Of a stretch of 64,000 bases of DNA, positions 18,567-27,565 are shown piece after piece. The notes below the pieces were generated by a model that searched no databases, was not told the origin of the DNA, and worked only from the letters and a program-made list of their open reading frames with translations. The translations under genes were made by a program, and so were the position numbers. Positions within the stretch are counted from its first letter, which is position 1. Every line of letters starts with the position of its first letter. This DNA comes from Desulfovibrio legallii (lineage in GTDB: Bacteria > Desulfobacterota > Desulfovibrionia > Desulfovibrionales > Desulfovibrionaceae): the NCBI RefSeq assembly GCF_004309735.1, contig NZ_SIXC01000004.1, forward strand, positions 125,796 to 189,795, in the 5' to 3' direction.

Positions 18567-19664
18567 ATGGCTGGCAACACCTTTGGGCGCGCGCTGCGCC
18601 TGACCACATTTGGCGAGTCCCACGGTCCCGGTCTGGGCGGCGTGCTGGACGGCTGCCCGGCGGGCATTCCTCTTTGCGAGGCGGACATCCAGAAAGAGCT
18701 GGACCGCCGCAAGCCCGGTCAGGGCCCCACGGCCACCAAGCGCAAGGAGGCGGACGCGGTGCGCCTGCTTTCGGGCGTGTTTGAGGGCGTGACCACGGGC
18801 ACTTCCATTGCTTTTTATATTGCCAATGAGGACCAGCGCTCTCACGACTACGGCAATTTGGCCGAGGTTTTCCGGCCCGGGCAGGCCGACTGGGCCTATT
18901 TCAGGAAATATAACGGCGTGCGGGATTATCGCGGCGGCGGCCGGGCTTCGGGGCGGGAAACGGCCGCGCGGGTGGCGGGCGGCGTCATTGCACGCAAGAT
19001 TCTGGCCCTGCGCGGCGTGGAAGTGCTGGGGGCCTGCGTGGCCCTGGGCGGCGTGGCCGTGCAGGACTGGGCCGCTCTGGACCTGGAAGGCGCGCGCAAC
19101 CGCCCCTACTGCGCGGCTACGGACGCCATGCCGGCCTTGTGGGACAAGGCCGTGGCCGCAGCCCGCAAGGCCGGGGATACTCTGGGCGGCATTGTGCGGG
19201 TGGAGGCCCGGCATGTGCCCGCCGGTCTGGGCGAGCCTGTATTTGACAAGCTGGAAGCCCTGCTGGGGCACGCTATTATGAGTGTGGGCGCGGTCAAGGG
19301 CTTCAGCGTGGGCGAGGGCTTTGGCGCGGCGGCTTTGCGCGGTTCGCAGAACAACGATCCCTTGCTGCCGCAGACGCCGCCGTGCCCCGGTGCGGCAGAT
19401 TTTGCCTCCAACCACGCGGGCGGCATTCTGGGCGGTATTTCCAGCGGGCAGGATATTGTACTGCACGCGGCGGTCAAGCCCATTGCCTCCATAGCCATCC
19501 GGCAGCGCACCGTGGACAAGCAGGGCCAGGCTGCTGAGGCGCTTATTGGCGGGCGGCACGATCTGGCCGCCATTCCGCGCATTGTGCCTGTGCTGGAGGC
19601 CATGACCGCCCTGACCCTGGCGGACGCCCTGCTGCTGCAGCTGCGCATGGATCTGACCCGGTAG
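18567..19664 (+). CDS. aroC: Chorismate synthase
   Basis: 365 residues, normal length. It catalyses the last step of the shikimate pathway, removing phosphate from EPSP to give chorismate with reduced FMN as cofactor. Signature regions: the N-terminal FGRALRLTTFGESHGPGLGG, the basic patch KRKEADAVRLLSGVFEG, the FMN/substrate segment YRGGGRASGRETAARVAGG, and the C-terminal SNHAGGILGGISSGQDIV plus RQRTVDKQG. The ATG is preceded by CGAGGACGCAC. No other aro genes are nearby. Confidence 0.97.
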   Translation: MAGNTFGRALRLTTFGESHGPGLGGVLDGCPAGIPLCEADIQKELDRRKPGQGPTATKRKEADAVRLLSGVFEGVTTGTSIAFYIANEDQRSHDYGNLAEVFRPGQADWAYFRKYNGVRDYRGGGRASGRETAARVAGGVIARKILALRGVEVLGACVALGGVAVQDWAALDLEGARNRPYCAATDAMPALWDKAVAAARKAGDTLGGIVRVEARHVPAGLGEPVFDKLEALLGHAIMSVGAVKGFSVGEGFGAAALRGSQNNDPLLPQTPPCPGAADFASNHAGGILGGISSGQDIVLHAAVKPIASIAIRQRTVDKQGQAAEALIGGRHDLAAIPRIVPVLEAMTALTLADALLLQLRMDLTR

Positions 19665-19671
19665 AAACGTG

Positions 19672-21933
19672 ATGGATACGCCCAGGAATGACCTGCCCCT
19701 GCTGCGCAATCCCGATGCCGCGGAACTGACCGGCACGGTGGAACGCGTGGTCTTTCACAACGAAGAGAACGGCTATACCGTGCTGCGCCTTGCGCCCACC
19801 CCGGCCGAGGGCGCGCGTGAGCGCGACGCCGTGACCTGTGTGGGGCATATGGTCAGTCCGCAGGCGGGCGTACAGCTCAAGGTGGAGGGGCGCTGGGTTA
19901 ACAATCCGCGCTTTGGCCGCCAGCTGGAATTCAGCGCGGCCGAAGAGGTCTTGCCCGCCACCAGCGAGGGCATCCGCCTGTATCTGGCTTCGGGCCTGAT
20001 CAAGGGCGTGGGGCCGGAAATGGCCGGGCGCATTGTGGCGGCCTTCGGCACGGAAACCATCAATGTGCTGGATGCGGCCCCGGAACGCCTGCTTTGCATC
20101 CGCGGCGTGGGCAAAAAGACGCTGGAGCGCATCCGGGCTTCCTGGGCAGAGCACCGGGGCATGCGCGATCTGCTGCTTTTTTTGCAGCCCCACGGCATCA
20201 CGCCGGCCTACGCCGTGCGCGTTTATCGGGCCTACGGCGCGGAAGCGCTGGAGATCGTGCGCGAGAACCCTTACCGCCTGGCCATGGACATCCACGGCAT
20301 CGGCTTTGTGACGGCCGACGCCGCGGCCCACAAGCTGGGCTTTGCCCACGACAGCCCATTGCGGGTACAGGCGGGCACGCTTTACACGCTGCAAAAGGCC
20401 ACGGACGAAGGCAACGTTTATTTGCCGCAGCCCGTGCTGCTGGACGCTGTTTGTGCCCAACTGGGCGTGGATGCGGACCTGGCCCTGGAGGCCCTGGACG
20501 CCCTGGAGGCCGACGAGCGCATTGTCCGCGAAACGTTGCCTGTGGAAAGCGTCGCAGCCGAGCAGGACGCCCCTGCGGACGACAGTGAGGAAACCGGCGT
20601 TTACCTGCGGCGCTACCACCATTGCGAGTCCAAAACAGCCTTTTATTTGCAGCGCCTGTTGCGTTCGCCCAAGGCCGTGCGTTTTGAAAATCCCGACAGC
20701 CTGGTGGATACGGTAGTGGCGGGCCTGGACATTGCCCTTGCGCCGGAGCAGCTTGAGGCCGTGCGCGCCGCTGCCCGCAGTAAGGTCATGGTGCTTACGG
20801 GCGGGCCCGGCACGGGCAAAACCACTATTATTAACGCCATCATCCGGCTGTTCGGTCAGGTGCGTTCCCGCATCCTGCTGGCCGCGCCCACGGGCCGCGC
20901 CGCCAAGCGCATGGCTGAAACTTCCGGACGCGAGGCCTGCACCATCCACCGTCTCCTGGAATACAGTCCCAAGGAGGACGGCTTCGCCCGCAACGAGGAT
21001 AATCCCCTGGCCTGCGGTCTGCTGGTGGTGGACGAAGCCTCCATGATGGATACCCTGCTCTTCTACCACCTGCTCAAGGCCGTGCCCCTGGGCGCTACCG
21101 TGGTTCTGGTGGGCGACGTGCACCAACTGCCCTCGGTGGGCCCCGGCAATGTGCTGGCCGACATCATCGCCTCTGGGGCCGTGCCTGTGGTGGAACTGAC
21201 TGAAATTTTTCGCCAGTCGGCGGAAAGCGCCATTATCTGCAACGCGCATATGATTAATCGGGGCGAGGTGCCTTCTTTGGAATCCAGCAAAGAGCGCCTT
21301 TCGGACTTTTATTTCATCCATCAGAACGACCCGGAACGCGCCGCCGACCTTATGGTGGACCTGGTGCGCAATCACATTCCCCGCCGCTTTGGTCTGGACC
21401 CTGTGGACGATATCCAGGTGCTCACCCCCATGCACAAAGGGGCCGTGGGCGCGGGCCGCATGAACGCCCGTCTGCAGGAGGCCCTTAATCCCCACGGCCT
21501 GGAAGTGCGCCGAGGCGACCGCGCCTTTCGCCTTCACGACAAGGTCATGCAGGTGCGCAACAATTACGATAAAGACGTGTTTAACGGCGATATGGGCCGC
21601 ATTACCCATATGGACCCCGAAGAACGCAGCCTGAGCGTCACCTTTGACGACCGCGTGGTGCCCTATGATTTCAACGAGCTGGACGAACTGGCCCCGGCCT
21701 ACGCCATTTCCATCCACAAGTCGCAAGGCTCGGAATACCCCGCCGTGGTTATTCCCATTATGATGCAGCACTACGTTCTGCTGCAGCGCAATCTCATCTA
21801 TACCGGCGTCACGCGTGGCAAACGCCTGGTTATCCTTGTGGGTGAGGCCCGCGCCCTGCATATGGCCGTCAAAAACAACCGCACCCGCAAGCGCTATACC
21901 CGCCTGGCCCGCCGCCTGCGCCCGGAGGGGTGA
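19672..21933 (+). CDS. recD2: RecD2-like ATP-dependent DNA helicase (SF1B)
   Basis: 753 residues; a GTG at 19669 directly before the ATG is an alternative start. The long N-terminal region has OB-fold-like sequence and helix-hairpin-helix repeats (GLIKGVGPEMAGRIV, CIRGVGKKTLERI, DIHGIGFVTADAAA), as in RecD2 proteins that work without RecB/RecC. Helicase motifs follow: Walker A TGGPGTGKTT near 377, motif II LLVVDEASMMD, GDVHQLPSVGPG, and the motif VI-like YAISIHKSQGSEYPAVV. It is expected to unwind DNA 5'-3' in repair. It follows aroC by 7 bp and is followed by three repeat elements. Confidence 0.92.
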   Translation: MDTPRNDLPLLRNPDAAELTGTVERVVFHNEENGYTVLRLAPTPAEGARERDAVTCVGHMVSPQAGVQLKVEGRWVNNPRFGRQLEFSAAEEVLPATSEGIRLYLASGLIKGVGPEMAGRIVAAFGTETINVLDAAPERLLCIRGVGKKTLERIRASWAEHRGMRDLLLFLQPHGITPAYAVRVYRAYGAEALEIVRENPYRLAMDIHGIGFVTADAAAHKLGFAHDSPLRVQAGTLYTLQKATDEGNVYLPQPVLLDAVCAQLGVDADLALEALDALEADERIVRETLPVESVAAEQDAPADDSEETGVYLRRYHHCESKTAFYLQRLLRSPKAVRFENPDSLVDTVVAGLDIALAPEQLEAVRAAARSKVMVLTGGPGTGKTTIINAIIRLFGQVRSRILLAAPTGRAAKRMAETSGREACTIHRLLEYSPKEDGFARNEDNPLACGLLVVDEASMMDTLLFYHLLKAVPLGATVVLVGDVHQLPSVGPGNVLADIIASGAVPVVELTEIFRQSAESAIICNAHMINRGEVPSLESSKERLSDFYFIHQNDPERAADLMVDLVRNHIPRRFGLDPVDDIQVLTPMHKGAVGAGRMNARLQEALNPHGLEVRRGDRAFRLHDKVMQVRNNYDKDVFNGDMGRITHMDPEERSLSVTFDDRVVPYDFNELDELAPAYAISIHKSQGSEYPAVVIPIMMQHYVLLQRNLIYTGVTRGKRLVILVGEARALHMAVKNNRTRKRYTRLARRLRPEG

Positions 21934-21950
21934 GAGAAGGAGAAGATCTT

Positions 21951-21995
21951 GTGGGGGAAGGGAACTTTTGTGAACAAAAGTTCCCTTCCCCCCAC
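21951..21995. repeat. Repeat A, copy 2, after recD2
   Basis: Hairpin arms starting GTGGGGGAAGGGAAC with loop GA, nearly identical to 5318-5363. The following 60 bp, to GCGTACC near 22047, also match copy 1, including the CCATCCCTCAAAAAAC block. The position 17 bp after the recD2 stop fits a terminator role. Confidence 0.85.
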
Positions 21996-22047
21996 ACCCC
22001 CATCCCTCAAAAAACTTTTTTCCCCACAGAACCGCGCTGGGCGTACC

Positions 22048-22175
22048 TTAGAGCAGTTATCGAATGAAATGAGCTAACTGCTCTGCAAGGATTTTCTTGA
22101 AAATCCTTGCCACAAAATGCGAGAAGGCAGGCTTTTGCCTGCCGTAAGCGAGCATTTCAAGTGTTAAATGCTCTA
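22048..22175 (+). repeat. Repeat B (MITE-like), copy 1
   Basis: About 127 bp bounded by TTAGAGCAGTTA and TAAATGCTCTAA, inverted ends with one mismatch. Four hairpins lie in series: 22051-22083; a perfect 12-bp stem at 22085-22096/22099-22110; GGCAGGC/GCCTGCC at 22126-22143; and GAGCATTT/AAATGCTC at 22150-22173. Copies 2-4 are at 33579, 38108 and 58066. The TA next to each end could be a target duplication, as in Tc1/IS630-type MITEs. Confidence 0.88.
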
Positions 22176-22298
22176 AGGGGGCGCAGTCCTGCCCTCGGCC
22201 CCCTGCCCTCACCGGAGGCGGCCCAAACGCTGTATGCAGAAAAGCCGCCATGCCCGCAGGGCAGCAAAAATTCCCGACCAGGGCGCGGCCCGGCCCAG
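22175..22298 (+). repeat. Repeat D, copy 3
   Basis: Matches the tandem pair at 5.9-6.15 kb from GGGGCGCAGTCC through CATGCCCGCAGGGCAGC to GGCCCGGCCCA. It abuts repeat B directly. The remaining 75 bp to rnhA show no gene. Confidence 0.8.
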
Positions 22299-22372
22299 GC
22301 TGGGCCCGCCGAATCCAGCCCGGCCTGGCCAACCCGGTTTGCACAACAAAAAATTTAAGGTAACAGCATCAT

Positions 22373-22843
22373 ATGAAAAAAGTTGTCATCCATACGGACG
22401 GTTCCTGTTTGGGCAATCCCGGCCCTGGCGGCTGGGCCGCTGTTTTGTGCCTGGAGGGCGCAGCCCACCGCAAGGAGCTTTCGGGCGGCTACGCCCGCAC
22501 TACCAACAACCGTATGGAGATTCTGGCGGTGGTGGAGGCTTTGTCGGCCCTGACCGAGCCCTGCGAGGTGGACCTTTTTACCGATTCGCAGTACGTGCGC
22601 AACAGCGTGGAAAAACGCTGGCTGTGGGGCTGGCAGAAAAAAGGCTGGATCAAGGCGGACAAAAAGCCCGTGCTCAATGTGGATTTGTGGCAGCGCCTGC
22701 TGCCGCTGCTGGAGCGCCATCAGGTGCGTTTTCACTGGCTGCGTGGGCATTCCGGCCATGTGGAGAATGAGCGTTGCGACGTGCTGGCCCGGGCCCAGGC
22801 CGGGCGGCGCGATCTGCCCCCGGATACGGCCTATGCGTGCTGA
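22373..22843 (+). CDS. rnhA: Ribonuclease HI
   Basis: 156 residues, typical for bacterial RNase HI, which cuts the RNA strand of RNA-DNA hybrids. The catalytic carboxylates are visible: Asp in [17 protein letters not shown], Glu in [12 protein letters not shown], Asp in DLFTDSQYV, and the last Asp in [13 protein letters not shown]. The basic handle region ([17 protein letters not shown]) is present. The ATG has GGTAAC 8-13 nt upstream, a weak site. The gene stands alone between repeats. Confidence 0.96.
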   Translation: MKKVVIHTDGSCLGNPGPGGWAAVLCLEGAAHRKELSGGYARTTNNRMEILAVVEALSALTEPCEVDLFTDSQYVRNSVEKRWLWGWQKKGWIKADKKPVLNVDLWQRLLPLLERHQVRFHWLRGHSGHVENERCDVLARAQAGRRDLPPDTAYAC

Positions 22844-22864
22844 GGGCGGATCAGAGCGGATTTC

Positions 22865-23055
22865 CTTTGCGAATATAAAGGGTCCGGCACGCCCGTTTTG
22901 GCGTTTACGCGCGCAAAGACACAGCGCTGCTGCCTTGGCCCGTAACTTTCTTTGTCATAACGGGTCTGGCTCCTGTGCCGCAACGGCTGCAGCTGTGCTT
23001 GCGCTCCCACGGCGGGCGTCTGTTTACGCAACGGCCAGGGCAGGGTAAAGGTAAC
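22865..23055 (+). repeat. Repeat C, copy 2
   Basis: Carries the family blocks CCGGCACGCCCG, CGTAACTTTCTTTGTCATAA, GGCTGCAGCTGTGCTTGCGC and CACGGCGGGCGTCTG. It fills most of the 348-bp gap between rnhA and the next gene; the last 130 bp hold no recognisable feature. Confidence 0.75.
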
Positions 23056-23191
23056 ATGCCCAAGTCTGGCGCGCAGGTTTTTTGTTGACGCCGCGCGTGT
23101 TGTGCGGGCGGGTACGGTAAGGCTCTGCGGTGCGGGTATGGGCGGCGTGCCCAGAAATCTTTGTGACAGGGGCGTTGCCTGGGAATGTTTG

Positions 23192-24160
23192 ATGGACGGT
23201 CTTTCATTGGTTGAAATCTGGTCAGCTTTGGGGCGGCCGCTGCTGCGGCTGCTGTTGGGCCTGGCTTGCGGCCTGCTGGTGGCCAATCTGCTGGAGGCCC
23301 TGCGCTGGACGCGGCATCTGGCCCGTCTGGCCGCGCCCCTGGCCCGCGCCGCCCATTTGCGGGAGGTGGCGGGCGCGAGTTTTTCTTTGGCCTTTGTTTC
23401 TCCGGCGGCGGCCAATGGCCTGCTTTCGCAGAGTCACCAGCAGGGCGAGATTTCTGACCGGGAGCTTATGCTGGCCAATCTTTTTAACAGCCTGCCGGCC
23501 TATCTGGTGCACACGCCCACCATTTTTTTGTTGACCTGGCCGGTATTGGGCTGGCCGGCCCTGGTTTATGTGGGCCTGACTTTGCTGGCGGCAATCGGGC
23601 GTACGGGCTTTACCGTGCTGCTGGCCCGGCGCGTGCTGCCCGTGCCGCCGCGGGGCTGTATGGTCTGTCTGACAGACGAGGCCCCCCCCACCGACTGGGG
23701 CGCGGCTCTGCGCAAGGCCTGGCGGCGGTTTTTGCGCCGTCTGCCCAAGCTGGTCTATTTTACTGCGCCCATCTATGTGCTTATGTTTTTGCTGCAGCGC
23801 TACGGTTTTTTTGACCTGGCTGAGCAGTGGCTGGCCGAGCACATGGACTGGCTGGGATTTCTCAAACCGCAGGCCATGGGCATTATTGTGCTGCATCTGG
23901 CTGCGGAGCTGGGCGCTGCCTTGGGCGCGGCGGGCAGCGTGCTGCACGCCGGCGGGCTTTCCGCCCGCGACGTGGTGCTGGCCCTCATGGTGGGCAACAT
24001 CCTTTCCACGCCCATGCGCGCCGTGCGGCACCAGTTCCCGTCCTACGCCGGTTTTTTCCGTCCGGCGCTGGCATTGCGTCTTATTTTGGCCAACCAGGGC
24101 CTGCGCGCCGCCAGCATGGCCCTGGTGACCGTGTTCTACTACTATGCCGGGCGGGCGTAA
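23192..24160 (+). CDS. Nucleoside-recognition (Gate) domain membrane protein
   Basis: 322 residues from the ATG at 23192 (weak GGGAA upstream). Hydrophobic helices occur along the whole length, with two Gate-like halves. The first includes VSPAAANGLLSQSHQQGEIS and LANLFNSLPAYLVHTPTI; the second includes MDWLGFLKPQAMGIIVLHLA and LALMVGNILSTPMRAVRHQF. This pattern is that of nucleoside-recognition or SpmA/YjiH-like permeases. A substrate cannot be named. Regulation is unclear because repeat C fills the upstream region. Confidence 0.78.
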   Translation: MDGLSLVEIWSALGRPLLRLLLGLACGLLVANLLEALRWTRHLARLAAPLARAAHLREVAGASFSLAFVSPAAANGLLSQSHQQGEISDRELMLANLFNSLPAYLVHTPTIFLLTWPVLGWPALVYVGLTLLAAIGRTGFTVLLARRVLPVPPRGCMVCLTDEAPPTDWGAALRKAWRRFLRRLPKLVYFTAPIYVLMFLLQRYGFFDLAEQWLAEHMDWLGFLKPQAMGIIVLHLAAELGAALGAAGSVLHAGGLSARDVVLALMVGNILSTPMRAVRHQFPSYAGFFRPALALRLILANQGLRAASMALVTVFYYYAGRA

Positions 24161-24287
24161 GGCTCTGTGCCTTGCGGACGTTTTGCAGCCCCCCCAATAA
24201 ACGGCTTTTGCCGGAGGGTTGCGTGTTCTGGCTTCAGCCTGCAGGCAGCGCAAACAGTACATAGTAAAATTCAAGGATATCCACAAG

Positions 24288-24560
24288 ATGCAAGCAAATC
24301 CCTCTGCCGCCATAGCGGCGCAGCCGCAGCCCAAGGTTCTGCGTCCGGAACACACGGGCGCACGGGTAACGGTGCTGGTGCAGCCGGAAGAAAGCCTGCT
24401 CTCTTTGCCCCGGCCCAAAACTGCCCGCCAACTGCTGGAAGTGCTGGGGCTGGCGGAAGAGACCGCCCTGGTGGCTCGTGAAGGCCAATTGTTGACGCCG
24501 GACCGGCGGGTCTGGCCGGGCGACAACCTGCTGGTGCGCAAGGTTACGTCCTCAGGCTAG
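24288..24560 (+). CDS. ThiS/MoaD-like beta-grasp protein without a C-terminal Gly-Gly
   Basis: 90 residues from the ATG at 24288, with AAGGA 11 nt upstream. After an Ala/Pro-rich start of about 20 residues, the core ARVTVLVQPEESLLSLPRPK-TARQLLEVLGL-EETALVAREGQLL-WPGDNLLVRKV follows the ThiS-like ubiquitin fold. Sulfur carriers end in GG, which is thiocarboxylated; here the protein ends in SSG. The stop codon is the TAG that begins a repeat C copy, so the original C-terminus may have been altered by insertion. Without GG it is unlikely to be a sulfur donor; it may instead be a structural homologue. Confidence 0.7.
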   Translation: MQANPSAAIAAQPQPKVLRPEHTGARVTVLVQPEESLLSLPRPKTARQLLEVLGLAEETALVAREGQLLTPDRRVWPGDNLLVRKVTSSG

Positions 24561-24780
24561 AGCCAGAGTATCGTTGAGAATATGTATTCTCAACGGTTAC
24601 AGCACGCTCGGTCCGGCGCTTAAGCGGGCATGGACATAGCGCTGCTGTCTTTGTCCGTAACTTTCTTCGTCGTAACGGGCCAAGCTCCTTCGCCGCAATG
24701 GCTGAAGCTGCGCCTGCGCCTCCACGGCGGGCCGGCGGGCGTCTGCTTCCGCAACCGCCAGGCATGGTAACGTTGCAATG
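24558..24780 (+). repeat. Repeat C, copy 3
   Basis: Begins with TAGAGCC, whose TAG is the stop codon of the preceding gene. A perfect hairpin with 11-bp arms (24572-24582, CGTTGAGAATA; 24585-24595) follows, then the family blocks GCACGCTCGGTCCGGCGCTT and CGTAACTTTCTTCGTCGTAA. The rest of the gap, 24781-24946, is AT-rich at its end (TTATTAATTATAATAC) and holds no gene. Confidence 0.8.
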
Positions 24781-24946
24781 TCCGCGTTTTTGCTGCAGGT
24801 TTGCTGTTTTGCAAGCCGGGTTTCAGGGAGAGTTTGGCGGCGCGGCTTTGGACTTGCGCCGTTTTTTTGTCGTGGGACGGTGCGGCATGCGTTATTTTTA
24901 TGCCTGCAATATTTATTAATTATAATACATAGTTATCTTGTTGTGG

Positions 24947-25522
24947 TTATGGTGCGTCGGCATTGCGGTTGCGCAGCGCCCGCCCCATCCACTGCCGCAG
25001 CTGTTCCAGGTCGGCTTGCTGTGTCTTTTCAGAGGATTCCAGTAAAATGCGCAAATGCGCAAGCTCGCGCTGCAGCGCGTCAACGGAGGCCGATGGCGTG
25101 CTTGGAGGCGATGCGGGCAGGCGTTCCACCAACAGGCGCAGCACGGCAGCAATGGCTTCCACGGCGGTGGTTTGCCGTTCCAGAAGTTGCAGGGCTGCGT
25201 CGGGAAAGGCGGTAACGGCTGCAGCGGTGTTCTGGTCCGGCGGCTGCGCCGGGGCCACCACCAGCGCATTGCGGGGAAAGCGCGTTTGCAGGGCTTCTTC
25301 CACTGTGGCGGCGGTGCGGGATTTTTGCATCTGTTCCAGAATGGCGGCAATAACCGTAAGGGTTTCGTGCCGGTAGCGACGGCGGCGGCCTTCGCCCACA
25401 CTGGGAATATAGGCGGCAAAACGTTTGCAGTAGTATCTGGTGGTGGATTCCGGCAGGGAGAAATGGCGCGAAATATCCGCAATGCTCAACAGGCTTGCCG
25501 TCGCTGTAGCTTTGCGTGGCAT
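24947..25522 (-). CDS. MerR-type winged-helix DNA-binding regulator
   Basis: 191 residues; the ATG at 25522 has GGGAGGA 5-11 nt upstream. Residues 10-65 form a MerR-like HTH (LLSIADISRHFSLPESTTRYYCKRF followed by GRRRRYRHETLTVI). The middle (70-130) is variable. The end (about 145-185) is a predicted coiled coil with heptads (LQRELAHLRILLESSEKTQQADLEQL). There is no effector-binding domain or metal-binding Cys, so it may resemble RacA- or HspR-like structural or stress regulators. It is isolated, with a long gap on each side. Target genes are unknown. Confidence 0.75.
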   Translation of the reverse strand: MPRKATATASLLSIADISRHFSLPESTTRYYCKRFAAYIPSVGEGRRRRYRHETLTVIAAILEQMQKSRTAATVEEALQTRFPRNALVVAPAQPPDQNTAAAVTAFPDAALQLLERQTTAVEAIAAVLRLLVERLPASPPSTPSASVDALQRELAHLRILLESSEKTQQADLEQLRQWMGRALRNRNADAP

Positions 25523-26106
25523 ACGTCCTCCCTCGCTGCGGGCGTTCGGATCAGGCTTTTTGTGGCCTTGCGGACCGGCATTCTGAAACGCATTTTCACT
25601 ACGCTGCTGCGTTTAGAAAAAACGTAAGCAAAATCCTCTGCCTTGGCAAGCTGCCCGCTTTTTTTGCGCAGCATTCAGCGTTTTTTGAGGGCTTGCGGCC
25701 TGGCCGACATATGTGCCTTGCGGTTTGCTGCACTGGTGCACGGTCGGAGCCGTCCTTGATCTTTTGCCGCTTTTCTGGTGCGGCGTGGAAGCGTCCACAC
25801 GGCCTGAAAGGACAGGATTGCAGAACGGGGCTGCAAGCGGGCTTGCCCCCTGCGCGGTCCTTGTTGTGGTTTGACGGTCTTGTGGCTGTTTTGAGCTTGC
25901 AGAAAAAACGAACGACAGGGCCTGCCGTTGGGTGGAGTTGTGCTGCCTGGATAGCTTGCGGATTGGCGCGGGGGATTGCGACGTTATGCGGCGAGATGCC
26001 CACGAGGCAAGGCTTTTTTCTACGCTTTTTGCAGGGACGGGAGGGCACTGTCCGTCTCGCCCTGCTTGCGGTGATGCGAGACGGCAGAAGGACGTGGCGG
26101 AGAGGC
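25523..26106. other. 584-bp gap with no supported gene
   Basis: Open frames exist on both strands but show no family resemblance, lack ribosome sites, and contain runs typical of chance frames. The region is upstream of the MerR-like gene and downstream of the NlpC/P60 gene, so it probably holds the MerR-like gene's promoter. No repeat of families A-D is seen here. Confidence 0.5.
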
Positions 26107-26601
26107 TCAGCGCACGACGCGCCGCACTGAGACAAGCCGGCTGCGCCAATAGGGGATGTCCATATTCTCCATACGCACTTTTTCGCCCCTGCGCGGGCTG
26201 TGGATAAAGGAGTTGCCCCCGGCGTAGATGCCGGTGTGCAGTCCACGCGGGCTTGCGCTCGTGCGGAAGACCACGATGTCGCCGGGGCGCACTTGCTCGC
26301 GCGGCACAGACTGCCCGATTCTGGCCTGGTCCACGGTGATGCGGGGCACTTTTACGCCGTTTTTGTTGTACACCCACCAGATGAGCCCGGAACAATCAAA
26401 ACCTTTTTGTGGCGAAGCGCCGCCAGATCGGTAGTTTTTTCCCATCTGGGCATAGGCGGTGCGCACCACCCCTTTGGCGGCCTCTGGCGTGGGGCCTGTG
26501 TCCACATTGCGCCCCAGCAGCCCGCAGCCGCTCAGCAACAGCACGCTGAGGCCCACCAACAGGGCGGAGCGTACCGTTTTGGCAACCGCGTGTCCTTGCA
26601 T
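26107..26601 (-). CDS. NlpC/P60 family lipoprotein (cell-wall endopeptidase)
   Basis: 164 residues from the ATG at 26601, preceded by GAAGGGAAGGA. The N-terminus is a lipoprotein signal (SALLVGLSVLLLSGCGLLG) with lipobox LSGC. The NlpC/P60 domain has the catalytic Cys in KGFDCSGLIWWVY, the His in RGLHTGIYAG and a further His in NSFIHSP. It should cut peptide stems of peptidoglycan in the periplasm while anchored by lipid. At about 164 residues it is a minimal single-domain member without SH3 or LysM parts. Confidence 0.92.
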   Translation of the reverse strand: MQGHAVAKTVRSALLVGLSVLLLSGCGLLGRNVDTGPTPEAAKGVVRTAYAQMGKNYRSGGASPQKGFDCSGLIWWVYNKNGVKVPRITVDQARIGQSVPREQVRPGDIVVFRTSASPRGLHTGIYAGGNSFIHSPRRGEKVRMENMDIPYWRSRLVSVRRVVR

Positions 26602-27565
26602 TGTCCTTCCCTTCCTTCGCCTACGCGGGGGCCTTGCCAGCCCCGGCGTGTTTTGCCTTTGTGCCGCAAGGCCTTGCGGGCTTCTTTGCACCTGTGGCTT
26701 CCCTCGGCTACAGGCTGTGCCGCGGCCATAAGGCTTTTTTATTGAGAGCTGTATGTTGCGCTTCTGCGGCGCTGGCCCTTTTACCGTATTTCATGGCCTG
26801 AGGCGTTGCTTTTTTGACACAACTGCCTGTGCGTATTGCATAGCAAATCTCGTGCCGCATTTTTCCCGCTGCTATAACTTCTATCTCCTATAAGCCGGGA
26901 ATCGTCAAAAAGGTCAAGTCCCATTTTCTCTAGAGATTTGATATAAAAGTTACAGACACAGTGCGTCATCTGCCCTGTTTTTGCCAGCCTGCAGGGAAGT
27001 GTTATTCCATCCCCCCCCCCGTTATTTTGCCGACTTTGTAGCGCTTGCCGTATGGCGTCGCTGTTCTTGTTCCAGTGACGCTTTACCCAGAGCGTATTCT
27101 TGTTGTTGTCGAGGAGTGGATATGTTTTGCCCCCCAGCACTTTTACCGTGAGGTTTCGGCAGCTTTTTTGTCTCAACCTCACGGTATGCAGCGTGGCGCC
27201 GGCGCCTACGTCTTTGTTCCTGGTAAAATTTCAGTTGCACTGGCTTTGGTGAAGGCGTGCACAGACGTCCACAGACACCCGGGGGGCATCGGCGCTGCTT
27301 TTGGGGGCGGGAAAGCGTCTGCGGGAGCGTTTAAAAGTTGTACGAATATGCTTGCAACATGGAAATGCGCAGACGCTGCAAGCCCCCAGGCCGCACTGCG
27401 CGGTATGGGGGCTTGCAGGAGCTTGTTTGTCTGGATGTGGCGCGTTGGGGGCGAACGGCCCGCGTATGGTTCCGTTGCATGCGCGCGTGCGGTGGTCAGC
27501 TCTGCCGCCTGCGTCTTGTCGCAGGGTCTGGCTCCTGACGGGCACGGGCTTTGCCCGATCAGTTC
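26602..27565. other. 964-bp gap with no supported gene
   Basis: No family-like open frame is seen on either strand. The middle (26,800-27,200) is lower in GC than the surroundings and contains a run of ten C at 27011-27020. A minus-strand frame over 26781-27182 has a plausible length but no recognisable motif. The region may be decayed coding DNA. Confidence 0.5.

Noticed and set aside
26199-26207. TGTGGATAA, a perfect DnaA box
   Set aside because: It is single, lies inside the NlpC/P60 coding sequence, and no second box or AT-rich unwinding region is close. Not evidence for an origin.
25516-26395. Several overlapping open frames on both strands in the gap after the MerR-like gene
   Set aside because: They overlap one another and the NlpC/P60 gene, have odd composition, and lack family resemblance.
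26781-27182. Minus-strand open frame of 133 codons
   Set aside because: No ribosome site, no recognisable motif, and it spans a C10 run. It may be a decayed gene, but cannot be supported as coding.
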